NCBI GenBank assembly: GCA_020439995.1
Contig: JAGROY010000197.1
Location: forward strand, 1 to 64,000
Direction of reading: 5' to 3'
Origin: Verrucomicrobiia bacterium
GTDB taxonomy: Bacteria > Verrucomicrobiota > Verrucomicrobiia > Verrucomicrobiales > DEV007
Length of the DNA: 64,000 nt
The notes under the pieces were generated by a model. It saw only the letters and a program-made list of their open reading frames with translations, was not told the DNA's origin and did not search any database. Below are positions 16,905 through 26,535 of this stretch, piece after piece (the first letter of the stretch is position 1; each line of letters starts with the position of its first letter). The translations under genes were made by a program, and so were the position numbers.

Positions 16905-17663
16905 ATGAGTGCTGATTTCCATGACCATTTCTCCGGGCATGCAGACGAGTATGCCGCAGCAAGACCCACCTATCCCGTGGAATTGTTCGATTACCTTGCG
17001 AGGCTAAGCCCGTCAAGGCGTTGCGCCTGGGACTGTGCCACGGGTTCTGGTCAGGCTGCCGTGGCGCTCGCCGGGCACTTTGACAAAATCATCGCCACGG
17101 ATGCCAGCTGGCAACAGATCGAGCATGCCACTCGAAGAGACAACGTCCACTACCACGTTGCGCCAGCCGAAGTGAGCGGCATCGCCAGCGACTCTGTCGA
17201 TCTGATCACCATTGCCCAGGCCATTCACTGGTTCGATTTCGATCGATTCCATGCTGAAGTAAGACGTGTTGCCGTGGATCAGGCGATCGTCGCGGCATGG
17301 ACATACGGGCTGACCAGCATCACTACAGAAGTGGATGCGATCGTACAGGATTTCTACACCGGAGAGGTCAATCCCTACTGGCCGCCAGAACGCGCGCATA
17401 TTGAAAGTGACTACCGCGACATTCCCTTCCCATACGATCAGTGCACGCCGGCGATGTTTAGGATGAAAGTGGAATGGTCCGCACGCGCTCTACTTGCGTA
17501 TCTGCGCACTTGGTCATCGGTGAAACGGTTTCAAGCAGACACCGGACGTGATCCCGTCAGTAAGATCGCCCCAGCAATTCACCGGGCCTGGGGGAAGGGA
17601 CTTCGCCCGGTGCGCTGGCCACTTATTTTGAAAGTCGGACGCGTGATTCGGGATTGTGAATAG
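16905..17663 (+). CDS. Class I SAM-dependent methyltransferase
   Basis: 252 residues. It starts SADFHDHFSGHADEYAAARP, the usual opening of the YafE/UbiE-like type-11 methyltransferases; motif I is AWDCATGSGQAAVAL, post-I is IIATDASWQQI, and VDLITIAQAIHWFDFDRF follows, in which the IHWFD element is characteristic of this subgroup. The C-terminal part (about 150-252) fits the SAM-MTase small-molecule family. The substrate cannot be read from the sequence. The GcvT-fusion gene starts only 22 bp downstream in the same direction, so co-transcription is likely. Confidence 0.88.
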   Translation: MSADFHDHFSGHADEYAAARPTYPVELFDYLARLSPSRRCAWDCATGSGQAAVALAGHFDKIIATDASWQQIEHATRRDNVHYHVAPAEVSGIASDSVDLITIAQAIHWFDFDRFHAEVRRVAVDQAIVAAWTYGLTSITTEVDAIVQDFYTGEVNPYWPPERAHIESDYRDIPFPYDQCTPAMFRMKVEWSARALLAYLRTWSSVKRFQADTGRDPVSKIAPAIHRAWGKGLRPVRWPLILKVGRVIRDCE

Positions 17664-17685
17664 TTCCTCGTTAGGATAATTCAGG

Positions 17686-20202
17686 GTGAGCCCTTCAAAA
17701 TCGAGTAAGACAATGACACCGCAGACGACACTTTCGAACACACCGGTTCGTCCGGAAATTCAATGGCCTTCGCAGCCTCTGCCAGAATCGGCCCGGGCAG
17801 TGATCGTTGGCGGCGGAGTCGTCGGCGCAAGTGTCGCCTACCATTTGGCAAAAATGGGATGGAAAGATGTGCTGCTGCTGGAGCAAAACGAGATCGGCGC
17901 AGGAACCACGTGGCACGCGGCAGGCATGGTCGGGCAATTGCGCACCAGCAACAGCCTGACAAAGATCAATAAGTACAGCGTGGAACTCTACCCCACTCTG
18001 GAGCAGGAAACAGGCATTCCAACCGGATGGCTGCAGGTCGGCAGCCTGATCGTCGGCACGAGTGAGGAGCGGATGATTCAACTGCGACGCACAGCAGCGA
18101 TGGCAGAGGTCTTCGGTGTGGAGGCCACCATGATCTCTGCTGATGAAGCTGGCGAGAAATGGCCTCTTATGCGGACTGATGATGTGCTCGGGGCGGTTTG
18201 GCTTCCACACGACGGCCGCGTCATTCCCGGCAATGTAGCAGTAGCCCTGGCGAAAGGCGCTGCTGACAATGGAGCCATGATTCATACGGGCGTGGCTGTG
18301 GAGGAGCTGATCATGGACGGCAATGGCCGCGCCACTGGTGTGCGGACTTCCGCTGGCGAAATCAAGTCGGAATGGGTCATCCTCTGCGGCGGTATGTGGG
18401 CGCGTGAACTGGGCCTCAAAGCGGACATCGATATCCCGCTCTTTCCAGTGGAGCACCACTACATCCTGTCCGAACCGATCGAGGGCGCGTCGAAAAATTT
18501 CGCCTGCATGCGGGACCCTGACGGACTGCTATACGCCCGCACTTTGGATGACAACAGCATCATGCTGGGAGCATTTCAGAAAGTTTCGCAACCTTGGATG
18601 GCACAACCGGTGCCACGGGATTTCTCGTTCGGCCTGCTGGAGCCCGACTGGGAGAAATACAAGCAACCGCTGGCCTCCGGTAAACACCGCATTCCCGCGC
18701 TCGAGACTGCAGAGTTTCCAAAATTCATCAACGGCCCGGAAAGTTTCACACCCGACAACAACTTCATCATGGGCAAGCCGGCACAGACGGAGGGCGTTTT
18801 TGTTCTGGCTGGATTCAACTCTGTTGGGATCGCAAGTGCCGGGGGAGTCGGAAAATACGCAGCAGAGTGGCTGGAGGGTGGCGAGTCGCCCATGGATCTC
18901 TGGTCGGTGGATATCCGGCGATTTCTCCCCATTCACAACGATCGGGCCTACCTGACGGAGCGCACAGGTGAAGTGTTAGGGTTGCACTATCAAATGGCGT
19001 GGCCAAACCGCGAATTCACAACAGCCCGCGGACTGCGCCGCACCCCACTCTACGACCGACTAACAGCACAGAACGCCTGCTTCGGCCAGTCCATGGGCTG
19101 GGAACGAGCGAACTGGTTCGCGCCTGAAGATGCGTCGCCCGAAGCAGAGTATTCCTTTAACCGCCAGAACTGGGCTCCCTACGTCGCGGAGGAAGTGCGC
19201 AACTGCCGTGAGAACGTCTCTGTCATCGATCAGTCGACCTTTTCGAAATATCTGCTGCGTGGTGAAGGCGCGTGCGGAATTCTGCAGCAACTCTGCGCAA
19301 ACAACGTCGACGTGCCAGTCGGCAAAGTTGTCTACACTGGCATGCTCAATGAGCGTGGCACATACGAATCGGATTTGACGGTCGTTCGCACTGATCCTCA
19401 CGAGTTCTATATCGTAACGTCCACCACTCAAACCGTACGGGATGCCGACTGGATCAGGCAGCACATTCCCTTTAACAGTGACACAAGACTGATCGATGTG
19501 ACTTCGGGAATAGGAGTAGTGAGTGTGATGGGCCCCAATGCGCCAGCAGTGCTCTCACTGGTCACCGATACGGATCTTTCGGAATCAGCATTCCCCCCTG
19601 GTACTGCACAGGAAATCACCATCGACGGACACTACACCAAGGCACTGCGAATCAGCTATGTGGGTGAGAATGGCTGGGAACTACATACTCCTTTCCAGAC
19701 CACTCTGGCAGTCTACGATTCCATCATTGATGCGGGGAACGCATTCAAGATCGGCCACGCGGGCGTCTATGCGATCAATGCGATGCGACTGGAAAAAGGG
19801 TTTCGTGCCTGGGGACACGACATCTCTCCCGACGATACACCACTTGAAGCCGGCCTAAGCTTTGCAGTGGACTGGAACAAGGATTTCCTCGGCAAAGCGA
19901 GCCTTTTAAAACAGAAGGAACAGGGCATCCGGCGGAGGCTGGTATCGCTGGTATTGAAGGATCCGAATGTTCAGTTCTGGGGAAATGAGCCCGTTTTTCG
20001 CGATGGCAAACTCACCGGTTACACGACATCCGCTGCTTTCGGCCCGACACTGGGGAGCGCAGTCGCGATGGCCTACGTAAAGAACGGCGATGGCTCGCCA
20101 ATTGTAATACCGGAGCTTCGCAAAAGCCGCTACGAGATCGCCTGCCATGGACAGCGACATGAGGCGACTCTCCACCTTCGAGCGCCTCACAAAGAGCGCT
20201 AG
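17686..20202 (+). CDS. Dimethylglycine/sarcosine dehydrogenase-like FAD-GcvT fusion protein
   Basis: 838 residues from the GTG at 17686, preceded by AGGA at 9 bp; an ATG at 17713 is the alternative. Domains: DAO-type FAD oxidoreductase (VIVGGGVVGASVAYHLAKMG; GTTWHAAG with H77, the position of the covalent flavin histidine in dimethylglycine dehydrogenase), an FAO_M linker (about 395-450), GcvT aminomethyltransferase (about 460-740; RLIDVTSGIGVVSVMGPNA, SYVGENGWELH) and GcvT C-terminal barrel (GRRRL... to the end). Relatives demethylate N-methylated glycines and pass the one-carbon unit to tetrahydrofolate. A methyltransferase gene lies just upstream. The 3' end overlaps the convergent glycosyltransferase by 4 bp. 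Confidence 0.9.
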   Translation: MSPSKSSKTMTPQTTLSNTPVRPEIQWPSQPLPESARAVIVGGGVVGASVAYHLAKMGWKDVLLLEQNEIGAGTTWHAAGMVGQLRTSNSLTKINKYSVELYPTLEQETGIPTGWLQVGSLIVGTSEERMIQLRRTAAMAEVFGVEATMISADEAGEKWPLMRTDDVLGAVWLPHDGRVIPGNVAVALAKGAADNGAMIHTGVAVEELIMDGNGRATGVRTSAGEIKSEWVILCGGMWARELGLKADIDIPLFPVEHHYILSEPIEGASKNFACMRDPDGLLYARTLDDNSIMLGAFQKVSQPWMAQPVPRDFSFGLLEPDWEKYKQPLASGKHRIPALETAEFPKFINGPESFTPDNNFIMGKPAQTEGVFVLAGFNSVGIASAGGVGKYAAEWLEGGESPMDLWSVDIRRFLPIHNDRAYLTERTGEVLGLHYQMAWPNREFTTARGLRRTPLYDRLTAQNACFGQSMGWERANWFAPEDASPEAEYSFNRQNWAPYVAEEVRNCRENVSVIDQSTFSKYLLRGEGACGILQQLCANNVDVPVGKVVYTGMLNERGTYESDLTVVRTDPHEFYIVTSTTQTVRDADWIRQHIPFNSDTRLIDVTSGIGVVSVMGPNAPAVLSLVTDTDLSESAFPPGTAQEITIDGHYTKALRISYVGENGWELHTPFQTTLAVYDSIIDAGNAFKIGHAGVYAINAMRLEKGFRAWGHDISPDDTPLEAGLSFAVDWNKDFLGKASLLKQKEQGIRRRLVSLVLKDPNVQFWGNEPVFRDGKLTGYTTSAAFGPTLGSAVAMAYVKNGDGSPIVIPELRKSRYEIACHGQRHEATLHLRAPHKER

Positions 20203-21347
20203 GGTGAAGCAGGCTTGAGCCGCTCAAAGAGCTCCTCCCACTTGGCGACATGTGCTGCCCACGTGAGTGGCATCACGCGGTTCCGCGCGGCCTCGCCAAT
20301 CCTTGCTCTGGCGTCGGGCGCCAGGGATGATGCTCTTTCAAGATGATGGTGCAGCTCGATCGAATCGGCCGGATCCTTTAACAGAAAGCCGTTGTTTCCG
20401 TGGTCGATAAATTCAGAGGCACCGTCGGCGGCAGAAACGATGGAGGGCGTTCCGCTGCTCATCGCCTGCAGAACGGTATTTGCACAGGCATCGTAAAGAG
20501 TCGGATGCACGAACAGATCACTGGCCCGATAGAGAGCAGGCAGGTCTGATCGATCGCCCAGGAATTTCAATCGGGACAGCAGCCCTGGGACGGATTGCGC
20601 CATCTGCCGATGTCGGCTATCGAGCGGCTTCCCAGCGATCCAAATATCAAGATCGGCGAGAATGTCGGATGCGCTCAGGGCGTTGATAATCGTGCCAAGC
20701 CCCTTTCGACGGTGGGAAGATGAGACGAACAGGGCGACCTTTCGATCAGCAGGCATCCCAAGCTCCCGACGCAGAGCTTGGCGCTGGGAAGCGGATTCGG
20801 CAGGAAAGAACTGGCCAGTGTTGACAGCGGTGTGAATGACGGAGCACTTTGCCGGATCCATTCCATAGGTTGCCTGCAATTCGTCCCTTACCTTGGAAGC
20901 GTTCACAACAAAGTGACGTGTCTTTCCAGAAGTGTAGAGCTGCCACTCGAGTGAAAGTTCCAAGCGGTTCTTAAGCCCGAGCCGCTTCGCTGCCGGCAAA
21001 AGGCGGGAGTAGACAGCATGACATCCGCCCCCTGCCCGATGCAGATCCTGAGCGATCGTCCTGCCAAATCCAACCGTGAGATCGACGGATGATCTGAATT
21101 TGCCGTCATTTCGGCAGAAGCTCTCGGAACGCCAAGCGAAATCCCACAACCGCAGCATCGATGACAGAGGTGGTCGCTTCAGCATGTGGAGGTGAACAGA
21201 CGGTTCCGCTCGGGTCGCTGCGTCAGTCTGCGCCGTCACGACCTCAAGTTGATGGCCGCACTCAATGAGAGATCGCGACAAACCCAGGAGGTATTTCTCG
21301 AGCCCCCCATGGTCGACGAACTGATGATAGATCAACCCAAGTCTCAC
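20199..21347 (-). CDS. Glycosyltransferase family 4 (WaaG-like)
   Basis: 382 residues from a GTG. GT-B fold: acceptor-side N-terminal half with HHGGLEKY-like loop (FVDHGGLEKYLLGLSRSL), DLHRAGGGCHAVYSRLL resembling the WaaG acceptor region, then donor half (FVSSSHRRKGLGTIINAL; DLFVHPTLYDACANTVLQAM, where the usual E of the EX7E motif is replaced by D; GASEFIDHGNNGFL). WaaG relatives add glucose to the lipopolysaccharide inner core at the cytoplasmic face of the inner membrane; the exact sugar and acceptor here are unknown. It sits between the GcvT fusion (convergent) and sufU (same direction, 64 bp apart). Confidence 0.88.
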   Translation of the reverse strand: MRLGLIYHQFVDHGGLEKYLLGLSRSLIECGHQLEVVTAQTDAATRAEPSVHLHMLKRPPLSSMLRLWDFAWRSESFCRNDGKFRSSVDLTVGFGRTIAQDLHRAGGGCHAVYSRLLPAAKRLGLKNRLELSLEWQLYTSGKTRHFVVNASKVRDELQATYGMDPAKCSVIHTAVNTGQFFPAESASQRQALRRELGMPADRKVALFVSSSHRRKGLGTIINALSASDILADLDIWIAGKPLDSRHRQMAQSVPGLLSRLKFLGDRSDLPALYRASDLFVHPTLYDACANTVLQAMSSGTPSIVSAADGASEFIDHGNNGFLLKDPADSIELHHHLERASSLAPDARARIGEAARNRVMPLTWAAHVAKWEELFERLKPASP

Positions 21348-21411
21348 TCCTGAAGGGCTTGGAGAGTTGCTCTTCCCACCAGCGAATATCGAGCGACACT
21401 TGGTCTAGACA

Positions 21412-21870
21412 TCAACGCTCGGTATCGCTTCGGTTTTCGATCGCTGATCTTAGCGCGTGCCAGCTCAGAGTAGCGCACTTGATTCGCGCTGGGAATTTAC
21501 GGACACCCGCCAGCGCAGCCAGATCGCCTTCAACCGCCAGATCCATCTCGGGCTCATCAGCCTGAGACAGCATTGCGATGACATCGCCAATCCGCTTATT
21601 GATCTCGGAAATCGTGCGTCCCTCCACTTGGGTCGTCATGATAGAGGCCGATGCCCTTGAAATTGCACAGCCCTCGCCAACGAATGTGACGCGATCCAAC
21701 TTGCCCGCGCCATCGGCTGTTGCATAAACCGTAATGCGATCTCCGCACAACGGGTTGAAACCCTCTGCTTTGTAGCTATAGGGATCCAAAACTTGTTCAT
21801 TCCGGGGGCGCTTATTGTGGCCGAGGATGATTTCTTGATAAAGGTCGGAGAGTTCCTCACTCATTGTCAT
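21412..21870 (-). CDS. sufU: SufU-type iron-sulfur cluster assembly / zinc-dependent sulfurtransferase
   Basis: 152 residues. Conserved zinc or cluster ligands of the SufU/IscU fold are in place: C42 and D44 in NPLCGD, C68 in GEGCAISRAS, and C132 in KCATLSWHAL. The spacing between the first two cysteines (26 residues) and the insertion region fit SufU rather than IscU. SufU takes sulfur from the SufS desulfurase for [Fe-S] assembly. No sufBCDS genes are in the window. An internal ATG two codons in is an equally possible start. Confidence 0.93.
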   Translation of the reverse strand: MTMSEELSDLYQEIILGHNKRPRNEQVLDPYSYKAEGFNPLCGDRITVYATADGAGKLDRVTFVGEGCAISRASASIMTTQVEGRTISEINKRIGDVIAMLSQADEPEMDLAVEGDLAALAGVRKFPARIKCATLSWHALRSAIENRSDTER

Positions 21871-22052
21871 CGATTGTAGCGCGAAACATCCCTTCAGTCC
21901 AAAGCTTCCACGTAAGGTATAGCAGCTTAACCAAGCAATGCCCTCTTGGAAAATGTAGGATTTTACACCTCATAGTGCCAACCCCTCTCCTTCTCCTTGC
22001 GTTTCACCGGGTCCTCCACTTCAAATATTCGGCACAGGCTCCGAAGCCAGAA

Positions 22053-22087
22053 CGGCCCCATTGGTGACGATACACCAGATGGGGCCG
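22053..22087. other. Strong stem-loop downstream of the polysaccharide export genes
   Basis: CGGCCCCAT plus TGGTG pairs with CACCA, one bulged base, ATGGGGCCG around a 6-base loop (14 pairs). It lies about 45 bp beyond the stop of the Wza-like gene. Neither side has a T tract, so it is either a Rho-assisted 3' end, an mRNA-stabilising hairpin, or unrelated. The rest of 21871-22130 shows nothing recognisable. Confidence 0.5.
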
Positions 22088-22130
22088 CGGAATGAAAATG
22101 AGAGCTCTGAACGGAGCCAGCAATCTCTTT

Positions 22131-22763
22131 TTAGTTTCCTCCTCTGAAGAATTTAGGTATAGCACTTCTCTGTGAGACGATGATCTTGTCTCCCGGCCGC
22201 AACTTTACATCAAGGCCTGGATTGCTGGAAATTGCCTTCATGTCATGTTTCGTCGTATTGCTACCGCGGATCAGTTTAACATTCCTCATATCAGCGTAAT
22301 CCGTGAAGCCACCCCGGGCAGAAATGGCAGCCAGTAGGGTCAAATCAGGGCGGTAGGGAACATCCCCTGTTCCATTTACCTCACCCGAGACTGAGACAAA
22401 GCGTAGGGAAGTAGTTCCTCCATCGACATTGATCGTGATTCTTGGCGAGGTAAATATCTGAGCAGAAGTGTAGGCTGCTTCAATTGTCTTCGCCAGCACC
22501 GAGGGCCGCAATCCCTTGGCCTGAATGTCCGATTTGATGTGGGTCAGACGAATCTTACCATCACCATCGACGGTATAGAGCCCCGAAATCTCATTCATGT
22601 CTTTGGCTGGAACCCCACTGATTTTCAGATTGATCTGATCACCGGGACGAAGAATTTCCTCCTGCTGCGACTGTGCGGAAAGGCTTCCGTAACCGAATAC
22701 GAAAACAATCGCCATCAGCATCGCGTGCGCTATTGCATTACTTTTCATAGGTAATTTTGTCAT
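22131..22763 (-). CDS. Polysaccharide biosynthesis/export protein (short Wza-like)
   Basis: 210 residues with a signal peptide (AMLMAIVFVFGYGSLSAQS). A Poly_export domain begins at EEILRPGDQINLKISGVP and an SLBB-like beta-grasp follows (VSVSGEVNGTGDVPYRPDLTLLAAISARGGFT), ending in LRPGDKIIVSQR. It is shorter than Wza of E. coli (about 380) and lacks the C-terminal outer-membrane helix and lipobox, so it may form the periplasmic part of a channel whose outer-membrane part is the barrel protein at 25156-26349. It starts 39 bp after the Wzc-like gene. Confidence 0.88.
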   Translation of the reverse strand: MTKLPMKSNAIAHAMLMAIVFVFGYGSLSAQSQQEEILRPGDQINLKISGVPAKDMNEISGLYTVDGDGKIRLTHIKSDIQAKGLRPSVLAKTIEAAYTSAQIFTSPRITINVDGGTTSLRFVSVSGEVNGTGDVPYRPDLTLLAAISARGGFTDYADMRNVKLIRGSNTTKHDMKAISSNPGLDVKLRPGDKIIVSQRSAIPKFFRGGN

Positions 22764-22802
22764 GGTTATGTTTCAAGTTAAGTTCACCGGCTCCCGCTGC
22801 GA

Positions 22803-25037
22803 TCAATACTCGTCGTCGTCGTCGTAAGTATTTGAAGGACGACTCTCACGCTTGCCACTGGAAGCGCTCGCCGTATCCACCTCATGATCCGCATAGTCCA
22901 TCATGTCTTCATCATCGATCATGGCTTCGGTAGGCCGCGCCTTAGCTCGAGGTTCGCTCTGGGTTGGTGAGTAGTAGGTGTAGTAGCTGGTGTAATACTG
23001 GTACTGGCTGTCACTTCTCACGTCGACGTTATTCAAGACAACTCCCAAAAGGTGGCCGCCAACGTTTTCGATGGCCTGCTTCACCCGAATCAGCATTCCA
23101 CGCGGAAGTTTACGGTGCTGGATCACAATCATCGTGAGATCCACCTCACTCGCAAGAACGGAAGCATCACTCACACCCAGAATCGGTGGCGAGTCAATCA
23201 GCACAAGGTCGAATCGGTTTTTGACATCGGCGATAAGCTCCGACATACGACGGGAGTTCAAGATTCCAGCCGCATCTGCGGGAAGAATTCCGCTCGGCAT
23301 AAAATACAGGTTATCGATCGGAGTCTGCAGGATCACGTCCTCAAGCATGAGGTCTGTCGTCAAGTAGTTTGTCAATCCGACCGAGTTATTGATATCAAAG
23401 AAAGTGTGCAGTTTCGGACGACGCAAGTCACCGTCGATCATCAACGTGTTGTAACCACCTTGCGCACAGATGTAGGCCAGGTTCACAAGGGTCGTCGATT
23501 TACCCTCACCAGCGCCACCACTGACAACAGTGATCGCATTCGCATCTGCGCTTTTACGGTTGAATTCAATATTCGTTCGAAGAATTCGATAAGCCTCAGC
23601 ATCTGGACTCAGTCCACTTTGCTTGTGCAGAACCCCCACATCTTTCGGAATCACAGCGAGCACAGGCACTCCCAGATAACGCTCCACATCTTCCAGCGTC
23701 TTAACACTCGTGTCCAAGTACTCTAGGAAGAAGGCCAGACCGATACCAAAGACAATTCCGACCACTGCACCTAGAGCCAACTGGAGCGGAACGCGCGGCT
23801 TTGCAGGCACCTCGTTTGCTTCAGCAATCTCATGAATGATGATGGGGGTTTTTGGCAGAGACAGGTCCACTTTTTCTTTGAGAAGGGCCTGTCGCATATC
23901 GGTCAGAATCAGATTTTGAGTCTCATAGGCGCGCTTGGCTTCAACATAAGTTGTGTATTGCTTCCTCTCATCCATGGACTCCTCTTTCTTATCCGCCTCG
24001 ATAATTTCTAAGCTTTTCAAGCTATCTTCGGCAATCTGTAGACGGGTCTGCAGCGAACTTTTAACAGATTCCACTCCTTTCGTAAGGATACGATTTACCT
24101 CTTCCAACTGTGATTTCACCGACTGAATGTCTGGGTGGTTTGGCCCTAATCCCGTTTGCAACAGGGCTTCTAACTGCACCTTCAACTTCTGCCTTTCGGG
24201 AAAAAAGACTGAAATGGTCGAATCCATCACATTTAAAGCAACGGCTTCCTCGATCAAGCGCTCTCCTTCAAGCCCAGTAAGTGTATTAATGTGAGTCTTG
24301 ATCGTCGAAATCTCCTGCTCTGCTTGCAGGCTATTCATCTTGCTGGCCATCACAATTTGCTTCGAACCAGTCTCCGTTGTATCACCGACTCCAGCCCATG
24401 CAGGCACACCACCTCCAAGATCGACAATATTGAACTTCTCCATCAATTCGATCATTCGCCCTCTTGCGTCTTCAACTTTCTGCTCCTGAAGAGTCTCTTG
24501 AGCATTGAGCGTATCCAACGCTTGATTACTCCGTGTTGTTTCCATGTCCGTCCGGCGGTTTTTGTAAGCGGCCCCAATTGCGTTCGCCAACTGAGCCGCC
24601 TCTTCGGGATCTGTGTGATAGATCTGAATATCGATCAAATCCGTTCCCCGCACCTCTTCCGTCTCAAGCTTATCCAACAGGAGCGCATATGCATCAGCTG
24701 GCGATTTCGCATCTTCCCATTTCTTCACCAGCTGCAATTCTTCGATCACATCGTAAAGAGTTTCCTTACTGGTAATGATCTGAAACTGGGTCTGAATAAA
24801 CGCAGGTGTGATCATTGCCCTCGTTGAGTTGTCACGAAACACCTCGTACTCCTGTGATACTGGCTGAATCTGAAGACGAACGCGTCCCAAGTATTCACGA
24901 GGCATGATGTAGGTAATCACGGCGGCGGTCATAAAGACCAAGAAGAACGCCAGGAGAATGACGCCATAGCGGTTCCTGATTACTTGCCAGTAATCCAGCG
25001 CGTGAAGTTTAACCTCGTTATTGTTTGTATCGTCCAT
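22803..25037 (-). CDS. Wzc-like chain-length determinant / bacterial tyrosine autokinase
   Basis: 744 residues. A Wzz domain with TM1 at about 29-48, long periplasmic coiled coil (about 150-400, including GNVR-like region), TM2 at about 425-445, then a fused BY-kinase domain: Walker A VVSGGAGEGKSTTLVNLAY, Walker A' LMIDGDLRRPKLH, Walker B DLVLIDSPPILG. The C-terminus has the autophosphorylation tyrosine cluster YQYYTSYYTYY and then a very acidic tail ending DDDDEY. Such kinases control polymerisation and export of exopolysaccharide through cycles of oligomerisation and phosphorylation. It is flanked by the Wza-like and outer-membrane genes in the same direction. Confidence 0.94.
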   Translation of the reverse strand: MDDTNNNEVKLHALDYWQVIRNRYGVILLAFFLVFMTAAVITYIMPREYLGRVRLQIQPVSQEYEVFRDNSTRAMITPAFIQTQFQIITSKETLYDVIEELQLVKKWEDAKSPADAYALLLDKLETEEVRGTDLIDIQIYHTDPEEAAQLANAIGAAYKNRRTDMETTRSNQALDTLNAQETLQEQKVEDARGRMIELMEKFNIVDLGGGVPAWAGVGDTTETGSKQIVMASKMNSLQAEQEISTIKTHINTLTGLEGERLIEEAVALNVMDSTISVFFPERQKLKVQLEALLQTGLGPNHPDIQSVKSQLEEVNRILTKGVESVKSSLQTRLQIAEDSLKSLEIIEADKKEESMDERKQYTTYVEAKRAYETQNLILTDMRQALLKEKVDLSLPKTPIIIHEIAEANEVPAKPRVPLQLALGAVVGIVFGIGLAFFLEYLDTSVKTLEDVERYLGVPVLAVIPKDVGVLHKQSGLSPDAEAYRILRTNIEFNRKSADANAITVVSGGAGEGKSTTLVNLAYICAQGGYNTLMIDGDLRRPKLHTFFDINNSVGLTNYLTTDLMLEDVILQTPIDNLYFMPSGILPADAAGILNSRRMSELIADVKNRFDLVLIDSPPILGVSDASVLASEVDLTMIVIQHRKLPRGMLIRVKQAIENVGGHLLGVVLNNVDVRSDSQYQYYTSYYTYYSPTQSEPRAKARPTEAMIDDEDMMDYADHEVDTASASSGKRESRPSNTYDDDDEY

Positions 25038-25089
25038 GGTTAGTTAATAGATATTACCGATCTCAGGCTACGCAAATGCTTACAGAGGG

Positions 25090-25128
25090 AAAAAAGAAGC
25101 TCCCGCCGTGTATGAACACAGCGGGAGC
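25090..25128 (-). terminator. Rho-independent terminator between barrel gene and Wzc-like gene
   Basis: Read on the minus strand, GCTCCCGC plus GTGT pairs with ACAC plus GCGGGAGC (25099-25128, one mismatch), followed by a T-rich run (TTCTTTTTT). It stands between the outer-membrane barrel gene (stop at 25156) and the Wzc-like start (25037), so export genes downstream may be attenuated or have their own promoter. Confidence 0.75.
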
Positions 25129-25155
25129 AATTCGTTCAAAAAATTGCTAAACTTT

Positions 25156-26349
25156 TTAAAAAGTAGCGCTTACCCCAAGTGACACCCGGCTGCGGTCGTA
25201 TTCCAGCAGCTCCGCATCAGATGATAGGTTGGTGTATGAATAACTTGAGTTCAATACTACATTGTCAAGGATCTGATAGTCGAGCCCAACAGTGAGATAC
25301 ACGACATCATCATCCCGATCTGAAGCTGCAAACCCATTTTCGAAGGTCTGGTGGATGTAGTGGACTCCGGCATTTCCTGACAAGTAGGGGCCGAACTTTT
25401 GCGTAGCCGTCAGACCAGTGCGGTATGACAAGCGCTTTTGGTGTGTTCCCGCATTTGTTGCATCGTATCCATAACGATTGTACCAGCGAAGAGTTGTCTC
25501 CTCTGCAAGACGGTAGTTCAGCGCACCTTCGAAGTAGGGATTCGTCGTATCGCCACCTGAATCAAATTCCGTGAACTCAGCACCACCTGCGATACTTGCT
25601 GTCAACTGACGAGAGAACGCATGGTTTGCCCCAATAAGCGCATAGTGCGACTTGTAATCGTTACGTCCACTATCATACTCTGTAATTCCAAACCGATACT
25701 CTGCAGTCAATGCGGTCAATCGCGACACCAAATACTTGAACTGCTGGGAGATCAAATGACTGACACGATCATCAGCGTTGTCCTCATCGTAGTAAACACC
25801 GTTGAACGTGTAGTTTGTCACCGATGTGATCGCAGGAGAGATCATGTAAGCGGCAGAGAAATTCGCATACCCGAAAGTATACTGATCTCTCACACGTGAA
25901 CTGGTCTGGCCAATCGCAAAATCCGGCTGAAACTCATATGCAACCCAACCATTGAAACCGAGCTGCAATCTGCGTGATGCTGAATGCGTGACGTTGAGTG
26001 TTGCTCTGAAGTTGTGGAACCAGTCGTCCTGGTTTGGCTGAGTGTCAAAATAGTAGAAGCCAGAATACTGCCCCCCAACCTTAACCTTCGTTACAGGAGA
26101 ACCTGATGCATAGGCTACAACTACACCGCCCTGCCAGAACCCCGTGTCAGCTTCATCGAAGCCGTCAGGTGCCTGGTTTGAGTTGGAATCGTATCCCACT
26201 GCTGTCGCAAGCGTAACAGTGAATGGCAGGTTAGCTTCAAAGTCGTTGTCGGCTCCGATGCTAAGCAACCCTTGAGCCTGGGCTCCGCCCAAACCGGCTA
26301 CGGATGCTGCTGCTAGTATGAAAGCAGAAAAACTTCGCTTTGTGATCAT
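25156..26349 (-). CDS. Outer-membrane beta-barrel protein of polysaccharide locus
   Basis: 397 residues from the ATG at 26349 (a TTG four codons earlier is less likely), with signal peptide SFSAFILAAASVAGLGGAQAQ. The rest alternates amphipathic strands rich in aromatic residues (VKVGGQYSGFYYFD, YTFGYANFSAAYMISP, TALTAEYRFGITEYDSG) and ends SRVSLGVSATF, with a terminal phenylalanine as expected for BAM substrates. It looks like the BBP2 / outer-membrane beta-barrel group associated with exopolysaccharide export. Its position directly ahead of Wzc- and Wza-like genes suggests it forms the outer-membrane conduit. A terminator follows. Confidence 0.8.
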   Translation of the reverse strand: MITKRSFSAFILAAASVAGLGGAQAQGLLSIGADNDFEANLPFTVTLATAVGYDSNSNQAPDGFDEADTGFWQGGVVVAYASGSPVTKVKVGGQYSGFYYFDTQPNQDDWFHNFRATLNVTHSASRRLQLGFNGWVAYEFQPDFAIGQTSSRVRDQYTFGYANFSAAYMISPAITSVTNYTFNGVYYDEDNADDRVSHLISQQFKYLVSRLTALTAEYRFGITEYDSGRNDYKSHYALIGANHAFSRQLTASIAGGAEFTEFDSGGDTTNPYFEGALNYRLAEETTLRWYNRYGYDATNAGTHQKRLSYRTGLTATQKFGPYLSGNAGVHYIHQTFENGFAASDRDDDVVYLTVGLDYQILDNVVLNSSYSYTNLSSDAELLEYDRSRVSLGVSATF

Positions 26350-26535
26350 GATCCTTTTCAATTCAATTGGAGGCTAGTGTTAAAATGTGTTGTCGGTTTG
26401 GTCTTCCTACAAAAAGCCCATGTATAACCAGAGTCAGGCGGTGATAATCAAACTTTTTCGGCGCGACTTCAAGAGAATTCTTCAAGATTGGGGAAAAAAC
26501 CTGTTTCCTGACGAAATTTGAGGTCAAATTTACTA

